DNA from: Prolixibacteraceae bacterium UBA6162
Lineage (GTDB): Bacteria > Bacteroidota > Bacteroidia > Bacteroidales > Prolixibacteraceae
Assembly: GCA_002428215.1 (NCBI GenBank)
Contig: DIUI01000052.1
Span: 1-11,539, forward strand
Length of the DNA stretch: 11,539 nt
Direction of reading: 5' to 3'
Positions 7,106-11,539 of the stretch are shown here, piece after piece. Every line of letters starts with the position of its first letter. The stretch's first letter is position 1. A program made the position numbers and the translations under genes. The notes below the pieces were generated by a model that did not search any database, was not told where the DNA came from, and worked only from the letters and a program-made list of their open reading frames with translations.

Positions 7106-8435
7106 CAAGTAATTCCAGTAATCTTTCCAACTGAATTCCCCTGGAACCTTTTAAGAGGATATGGGCATTCGTTATGGGATTGGCCGAAATATAGCGGAAA
7201 ACAGACTGCACATCTTCGAACCGTTGAATAGAGCCGACCGCGGAGGTGGACACAAAATTAGGGCCCACCAGGTATACATCGACCCCTGCGAGGGAGCCTA
7301 AAAAATTGGTCAATGACTGGTGTTCCTCAGCGGAATATGCGCCAAGTTCGAGCATATCTCCAAGGATCATTACTTTTCGCAATCCATCGGCTGAGAGTTG
7401 AAGGAAATTTTGAATGGATGCCTGCATACTGCTTGGATTAGCATTGTAGGCATCCATTATTATTCTATTTGAAACACCCGCAACCAATTGAGAACGGTGG
7501 TTGGAGGGCAAATACTCTTCTATTCCCTTACGTATATCGGACAAGTCTACACCAAAAAAGTGTCCAATAACTGCGGCTGCCAATACATTATCAAGATTGT
7601 AATCACCAACAAGCTGGGTTTCTATATCACATCGATCGTCGCCCAATGAAATGGAAATATTAAGATATGGATCCCTCGCAGTTAAACTACCACATACATC
7701 ATACTTTTCGTCGCTGCCATAATAAATAAATCGATCGTATTCCCCGGCTGCAGTCGTTAAAATAGGATTATCGCCATGAAGAAAAATAGTACCCCCATGT
7801 GATTGGAGAAACCGGTAAAGTTCACTCTTAGCCCGGATAACACCATCCAAACCTCCAAACCCCTCTAGATGGGCCTTTCCAATATTGGTAATCAAGCCGC
7901 AATCGGGCATCGCAATTTCACAAAGCATTGCTATCTCTCCGGGATGATTGGCTCCCATCTCAACAATTCCAATCTGGGTATGTTGATCGAAAGAAAGCAG
8001 CGTAAGTGGAACCCCAATATGATTATTGAGATTACCCCGTGTAGAAGCCACCTTGTACTTTTTTGATAAGACACTATGAATTAACTCCTTAGAGGTGGTT
8101 TTTCCATTACTTCCGGTAATACCAACCACCGGCAGACCGAGTCGAAGGCGATGCATTTTTGCAAGTTCTTGCAGTGTAGCAAGAACATCCGTGGTCAAAT
8201 AATACTTTCCTTCAGGCAGATTGCGTGGTTCATCAACAACGACAAAACGCGCACCGGCGTTAAGCACTTCGGCGGCAAAATCGTTGCCATTGAATCGTTC
8301 TCCCTTCAACGCAAAAAAGAGTGAATTGGGCCCGACTTTTCGACTATCGGTTTCAACACCGCTACTTTGTAAAAAAATATTGTATAAATCGTCGATGCTC
8401 ATATTTGTATCAGGCATACTTATATCATAACTCAA
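7098..8435 (-). CDS. murF: UDP-N-acetylmuramoyl-tripeptide--D-alanyl-D-alanine ligase
   Basis: MurF adds the D-Ala-D-Ala dipeptide to UDP-MurNAc-tripeptide using ATP, the last cytoplasmic step in peptidoglycan precursor synthesis. Motifs in order are the substrate-binding TDSRKV (29-34) with LFFALKGE nearby, the ATP P-loop GITGSNGKTT (105-114), RGNLNNHIG (133-141), VEMGANHPGEI (158-168), the lysine of VIRAKSELY (K203, normally carbamylated in Mur ligases), DAYNANPSSM (328-337), ILGDMLELG (357-365) and LLKGSRG (427-433). At 445 residues it is of normal length. The furthest ATG is at 8435, but MurF relatives usually begin close to MSIDDLYNIF, so the ATG at 8402 (residue 12) is the more likely start; another in-frame ATG is at 8417. 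The gene follows gldJ on the same strand, but a terminator separates them, so it may have its own promoter, which I could not identify. Confidence 0.97.
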   Translation of the reverse strand: MSYDISMPDTNMSIDDLYNIFLQSSGVETDSRKVGPNSLFFALKGERFNGNDFAAEVLNAGARFVVVDEPRNLPEGKYYLTTDVLATLQELAKMHRLRLGLPVVGITGSNGKTTSKELIHSVLSKKYKVASTRGNLNNHIGVPLTLLSFDQHTQIGIVEMGANHPGEIAMLCEIAMPDCGLITNIGKAHLEGFGGLDGVIRAKSELYRFLQSHGGTIFLHGDNPILTTAAGEYDRFIYYGSDEKYDVCGSLTARDPYLNISISLGDDRCDIETQLVGDYNLDNVLAAAVIGHFFGVDLSDIRKGIEEYLPSNHRSQLVAGVSNRIIMDAYNANPSSMQASIQNFLQLSADGLRKVMILGDMLELGAYSAEEHQSLTNFLGSLAGVDVYLVGPNFVSTSAVGSIQRFEDVQSVFRYISANPITNAHILLKGSRGIQLERLLELLAN

Positions 8436-8451
8436 TAAATGTCAGAATGCT

Positions 8452-8485
8452 AAAAAAAAGGCCTCATCCTTACAAAGACGAAGCC
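8452..8485 (-). terminator. Rho-independent terminator of gldJ
   Basis: On the minus strand GGCTTCGTC (8485-8477) pairs with GATGAGGCC (8468-8460) over nine positions, including two G-U wobbles, around an 8-base loop. Eight T follow (plus-strand A at 8452-8459). It sits 43 bases after the gldJ stop and before murF. Because the wobbles become A-C mismatches in the opposite transcript, the hairpin is better suited to the minus-strand direction. Confidence 0.88.
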
Positions 8486-8528
8486 ATTATTTGCAATATG
8501 AATAAGCTGTTGAATCAATTTTTTTTGA

Positions 8529-10016
8529 TTATAGTCCTCCTGGACTACCGACCCGTGTCATGGCTAAACGGAATCCCAAGTCATTGGCAGACTCTTCCTG
8601 ATGCATATACCTTCGTGTTCCGGGTGAGAGCCAATAAGGCCTGTCCTTCCATGATCCTCCTTTGTAAACGCGCACATCATCCCCCACCAAAGAACTAAAA
8701 TAGCCTGGTCGGTCGTCCTTAATATACATATCTGTAGTTTGATTTTCCGATTGATTGAGCCAATCGTTGCCCTCGATAATCTGCGAATTTGGATCCCCAT
8801 CGCGGAAATTCCGATAATCGGCAAGCGTGTCCAACAGCATCTCACCATATTGATTCCGGACAAGATTTCCGTTAACATCGCGCCTGGGAGCGGTAAAAAT
8901 ATTCCCTCTTACCGGTTGAAATTCACCCATATCCGCAAAACTGAGTGGACGGTATACATCATACACCCATTCATTTACGTTACCAGCCATGCAATAAAGT
9001 CCAAAGTCGTTGGGAAGATATGAAAAGACAGGAGCTGCAATATCGGCATTGTCGTTCAAGGCTCCGGCAATTCCCATGAGGTCGCCACGTCCGCGGGTAA
9101 AATTGGCGCGCATAAGGCCTTTGTCGTCGCCTTCTGTAATGCGAAGATGAATACCATCCCATGGATACATTCGACGATCGGAAAGCAACTCTCCCTGAGT
9201 ATTTCCCTTTAGAGCAAGCGCTGCATATTCCCACTCTGCCTCGGTAGGCAGTCGGTATTTGGGAAGCAATATTCCATCCTCCCAGCGGACCGGGCGAACA
9301 GTTCCATCCGCCGAAGCTTGGGGCCGACGACCGGCAACTCCCTGATACAAACCTGCCAAATAAGTATCGGTAGTGAATACGTTTTCACCGCTTTGAGCAG
9401 GATCGTACTCAATTACTCCACTTTTTATAAGCAGTAACTCATTAACCCGATCTGTTCTCCAAGAGCTGTAGGCGTTGGCCTGAATCCATGATACGCCCAC
9501 GACTGGATAATCACTGTATGCAGGATGCCTGAAATAGTTCTGAATATAGGGTTCGTTGTAGGCAAGCTGATCGCGCCACTGCATAGTATCGGGCAACGCA
9601 CTATTCATTTTTTCACGATCGTTGGGATATACCCTGGCAAGCCAGTATATATACTCACGGTACATCTGATTTGAAACTTCCGTTTCATCCATATAAAAAG
9701 AGGCAACAGTAACGCGACGTGGCATATTATCCCACTTGCCCATAACGTCTTCGTCAACCCGTCCCATTGTAAAGGTACCTCCCTCGATAAAAATGAGTCC
9801 GGGGCCAGCCTCCTGCTCGTAACCTGATACATAGGGAATGTTACCCATAGCAGGATCGTTGTAGGCCCATCCGGTAGCACGGGATATTTGATCGTTCTTC
9901 CGACCACCAAAAAGGTTGTTTCCGGAGCATCCGAACAACACAGTTGAAACCACTGCCAATACAGCTATTCTATTCCTCATATTTTTGTGCATAGAAAAAT
10001 CCTTTAAAAGCGCCAC
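8529..10016 (-). CDS. gldJ: Gliding motility / type IX secretion lipoprotein GldJ
   Basis: GldJ is an outer-membrane lipoprotein required for assembly or stability of the gliding and type IX secretion machinery in Bacteroidota. The N-terminus is a lipoprotein signal: hydrophobic AVLAVVSTVLFG then C30, with SGN following. The mature part begins with the GldJ-like stretch ATGWAYNDPAMG (47-58) and EAGPGLIFIEGGTFTMG (69-85). It then shows a formylglycine-generating-enzyme (SUMF1) fold: SFYMDETEVSN (106-116), PVVGVSWIQA (171-180), RLPTEAEWEYA (255-265), GNVNEWVYD (345-353), KGGSW (452-456) and GFRLA (481-485). The cysteine pair of true formylglycine enzymes is absent from the stretch after KGGSW, so it is probably structural rather than catalytic. 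The furthest start is a GTG at 10016; the ATG at 9992 (MHKNMRNRIAVL) or 9980 gives a normal signal peptide and is more likely. GldK is the nearest alternative, but these motifs and the adjacent divergent porU favour GldJ. Confidence 0.92.
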   Translation of the reverse strand: MALLKDFSMHKNMRNRIAVLAVVSTVLFGCSGNNLFGGRKNDQISRATGWAYNDPAMGNIPYVSGYEQEAGPGLIFIEGGTFTMGRVDEDVMGKWDNMPRRVTVASFYMDETEVSNQMYREYIYWLARVYPNDREKMNSALPDTMQWRDQLAYNEPYIQNYFRHPAYSDYPVVGVSWIQANAYSSWRTDRVNELLLIKSGVIEYDPAQSGENVFTTDTYLAGLYQGVAGRRPQASADGTVRPVRWEDGILLPKYRLPTEAEWEYAALALKGNTQGELLSDRRMYPWDGIHLRITEGDDKGLMRANFTRGRGDLMGIAGALNDNADIAAPVFSYLPNDFGLYCMAGNVNEWVYDVYRPLSFADMGEFQPVRGNIFTAPRRDVNGNLVRNQYGEMLLDTLADYRNFRDGDPNSQIIEGNDWLNQSENQTTDMYIKDDRPGYFSSLVGDDVRVYKGGSWKDRPYWLSPGTRRYMHQEESANDLGFRLAMTRVGSPGGL

Positions 10017-10023
10017 AAATATA
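10016..10023 (-). promoter_or_regulatory. Possible -7 promoter element of gldJ
   Basis: Read on the minus strand this is TATATTTG, an exact match to TAnnTTTG. It overlaps the GTG at 10016, which would therefore not be transcribed, and it leaves a leader of 15-30 bases before the ATG at 9992 or 9980. No convincing -33 box is seen. Confidence 0.38.
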
Positions 10024-10071
10024 ACTAAAACACCCCACGATTATTGCGCAGGAAATTCATAATTATACACC

Positions 10072-10111
10072 GAGGTGTGTTAAAACTGATACATTTGCAA
10101 TATCACACCTC
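10072..10111. repeat. Inverted repeat in the gldJ-porU divergent region
   Basis: GAGGTGTG (10072-10079) and CACACCTC (10104-10111) are perfect 8-base inverted repeats separated by 24 bases. Their centres are 32 bases apart, about three helical turns, so a dimeric regulator could contact both on one face of the DNA. The right arm abuts the probable porU -33 box. No T run follows, so it is not a terminator. An operator role is an inference. Confidence 0.55.
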
Positions 10112-10142
10112 TTTGAATAAGGGCGCCAAATTAGTTAATTTG
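10112..10142 (+). promoter_or_regulatory. Probable porU promoter
   Basis: TTTG at 10112-10115 is followed after 19 bases by TTAATTTG at 10135-10142. This is the expected spacing for Bacteroidota promoters, with one mismatch to TAnnTTTG. The predicted leader before the ATG at 10179 is about 30 bases. A second, weaker -7-like match, AATATTTG, lies at 10144-10151. Confidence 0.42.
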
Positions 10143-10178
10143 CAATATTTGACCCAACAATTCGTTGAAAAGAACAAT

Positions 10179-11539
10179 ATGCTCCGCAACCTTACGATAC
10201 TTATCTTAGTGTTCCTTTTCGGTTTCAGAGGAGGTGATGGTGCCCAACCGCAATACCGAATTGACTGGAGCGATGCCCCTGCGATAGATTTACCGGAAAA
10301 TCAAACACCCCTTCTCTACTTCAACGGTGCTGAATTCCCCGATCACAATCCGCTTCTTCCGTATTACATACACCGGATACCTGTTCAAAACGGTCAGCTC
10401 GTGGAGATTACCTACCGAAATCCCCGTTACCGCAGATACCATGGTGTCCTTCCGGCGGCTATACTGGAACAGATTGAAGAGATACCCCTCTCCCAGACAT
10501 TCCATAAGCAATCGGGAGAACAGACCATATCTGAATGGCATATGCTGCCCATCGTTCAGCGAAATGGTGAGATCTATCTGCTCGAGCAATTCGATCTTTT
10601 AGTTACTCCCTCTGCTGAGGCTGCACTATCGGCGACAACACCCGAATGGAAAAGTCAATCGCTCCTTAGCAACGGCAAATGGGTAAAAATAAAGACCAAT
10701 GTTAAGGGCATTCATAAAATCAGATACGAACAACTTTCGGCCTGGGGCTTCTCAGCTCCCGACAAAGTAAATCTTTACGGCAGCGGAGGATATCAGCTGA
10801 ATGAATCGCTCGATGCACAACCTGTCGACGATCTTATACTTAACAGAACATGGCACGGGAAGGATGCTTCTGGGCGCGATTGTCTGTTTTTCTATGCAAC
10901 AGGAACTACCAAAGTGGGGTACGATACAGCCAGTAGTCGGTGGGAACATCAAAACAACTACTACTCCACGCAATCCTTCTACTTTCTGCATCAGTCGGCA
11001 AACAACCCCAATCTGGTGGAAAAAGCAGTTTTGGTAGATCAGCCGGCCAACGTTACCGTTAATTCTTTCGATGAATATGCTGTCCATGAAACGGAAGCAA
11101 TAAACCTGATCAGGTCGGGACGACAATGGTTTGGAGAACGTTTTTTGCGCAACAACACCCGTAATATCTCTATTTCAACTCCAAACCCGGTACCCGGAGA
11201 AGTGGCCAGTATAACTTTAAATGCCGCAGGTCGTTCCTCGGCCGTCAGCACGCTCAATGTAACCATAAATGGTCCTGCCCACCAACCTGTCAGCTTTTCT
11301 GCAGTCAATACCAACGATGCCACAACGCTGTATGCATCAGAAAAAAAAGAAAATTATCAGAGCCTCCCTGTTAATCAGAAAATCGACTTCGTGCTGAATT
11401 ACACTGCACTGAACAATCTTGCGGAGGCCCATCTCGACTTTATATCAGTTTCCTACAGGAGACAACTTCAACTACAGGACGAGCAACTCATTTTTAGAGA
11501 TACCCGATCAACCGGACCAGGACGAATCGCCCAATTTCA
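10179..11539 (+). CDS. porU: Type IX secretion sortase PorU, N-terminal part (cut by window edge)
   Basis: The frame runs open from the ATG at 10179 to the right edge (453 full codons). PorU is the cell-surface gingipain-like (peptidase C25) enzyme that cleaves the C-terminal sorting domain from type IX cargo and attaches the cargo to the surface. The start has a signal peptide: hydrophobic LTILILVFLFGF, then a probable cut after GDGA (residue 22). Recognisable PorU N-terminal features are GKWVKIKTNVKGIHKIRY (166-183), VNLYGSGG (197-204) and CLFFYATGTTK (235-245). Family members run about 1100-1300 residues, so the catalytic domain and C-terminus lie beyond the window and catalytic residues cannot be checked. 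The gene is divergent from gldJ, a neighbour pairing I recall from Flavobacterium johnsoniae. The identification rests on the N-terminal domain plus context; another C25-family surface protein is a less likely alternative. Confidence 0.88.
   Translation, partial: MLRNLTILILVFLFGFRGGDGAQPQYRIDWSDAPAIDLPENQTPLLYFNGAEFPDHNPLLPYYIHRIPVQNGQLVEITYRNPRYRRYHGVLPAAILEQIEEIPLSQTFHKQSGEQTISEWHMLPIVQRNGEIYLLEQFDLLVTPSAEAALSATTPEWKSQSLLSNGKWVKIKTNVKGIHKIRYEQLSAWGFSAPDKVNLYGSGGYQLNESLDAQPVDDLILNRTWHGKDASGRDCLFFYATGTTKVGYDTASSRWEHQNNYYSTQSFYFLHQSANNPNLVEKAVLVDQPANVTVNSFDEYAVHETEAINLIRSGRQWFGERFLRNNTRNISISTPNPVPGEVASITLNAAGRSSAVSTLNVTINGPAHQPVSFSAVNTNDATTLYASEKKENYQSLPVNQKIDFVLNYTALNNLAEAHLDFISVSYRRQLQLQDEQLIFRDTRSTGPGRIAQF

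Noticed and set aside
8321..8698. Plus-strand open frame of 125 codons spanning the murF-gldJ gap
   Set aside because: It runs antisense to the murF start, the gldJ terminator and the gldJ end. The product shows no domain, and the terminator hairpin explains the gap.
10290..10589. Minus-strand open frame of 99 codons
   Set aside because: It is antisense to the porU N-terminal domain, whose frame continues open with family motifs.
1..11539. CRISPR array, tRNA or rRNA gene, insertion sequence, prophage or toxin-antitoxin pair
   Set aside because: I saw no regularly spaced repeats, cloverleaf-like segments, transposase motifs or terminal inverted repeats. Nearly all of the sequence is accounted for by seven chromosomal genes.

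Overview
The window looks like chromosome of a member of the Bacteroidota (Bacteroidetes). It carries the type IX secretion and gliding genes gldJ and porU, a fused CcsB-CcsA cytochrome c biogenesis protein of the kind known in this phylum, and gene starts without clear Shine-Dalgarno sequences. Several upstream regions have matches to the phylum's TTTG / TAnnTTTG promoter pattern. The gene families suggest an order such as Bacteroidales or Marinilabiliales, but that is a guess. No phage, insertion sequence, CRISPR array, tRNA or rRNA was seen.

Layout, left to right. (1) A long-chain acyl-CoA synthetase on the minus strand (1409 down to the left edge) lacks its C-terminal part because the window ends. 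(2) A 321-base gap (1410-1730) holds a probable promoter for the synthetase and a strong 13-bp-stem terminator that ends the next gene. (3) A 1040-residue CcsB-CcsA fusion for heme delivery in cytochrome c maturation (System II) occupies 4853-1731, minus. (4) A 294-base gap (4854-5147) holds a probable ccs promoter and two small palindromes. (5) A class II CCA-adding enzyme with an HD domain (minus) is divergent from (6) a small cytoplasmic thioredoxin (plus). (7) murF (minus) converges on the thioredoxin gene, and the two stop codons overlap by 8 bases. (8) gldJ (minus) has its own terminator before murF. (9) porU (plus) is divergent from gldJ and is cut by the right edge before its peptidase domain.

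The gldJ/porU pair is the accessory-function core of the window. GldJ is an outer-membrane lipoprotein needed for the type IX machinery, and PorU is the cell-surface enzyme that removes the C-terminal sorting signal from secreted cargo. Their 162-base shared upstream region contains an 8-bp inverted repeat next to the probable porU promoter, a plausible site for joint control. The remaining genes are housekeeping: fatty acid activation, cytochrome c assembly, tRNA 3'-end maturation, thiol redox and peptidoglycan precursor synthesis. I did not find a clearly new biological system. The items most worth a second look are the gldJ-porU regulatory region and the internal signal-peptide-like segment in the CcsB-CcsA fusion.
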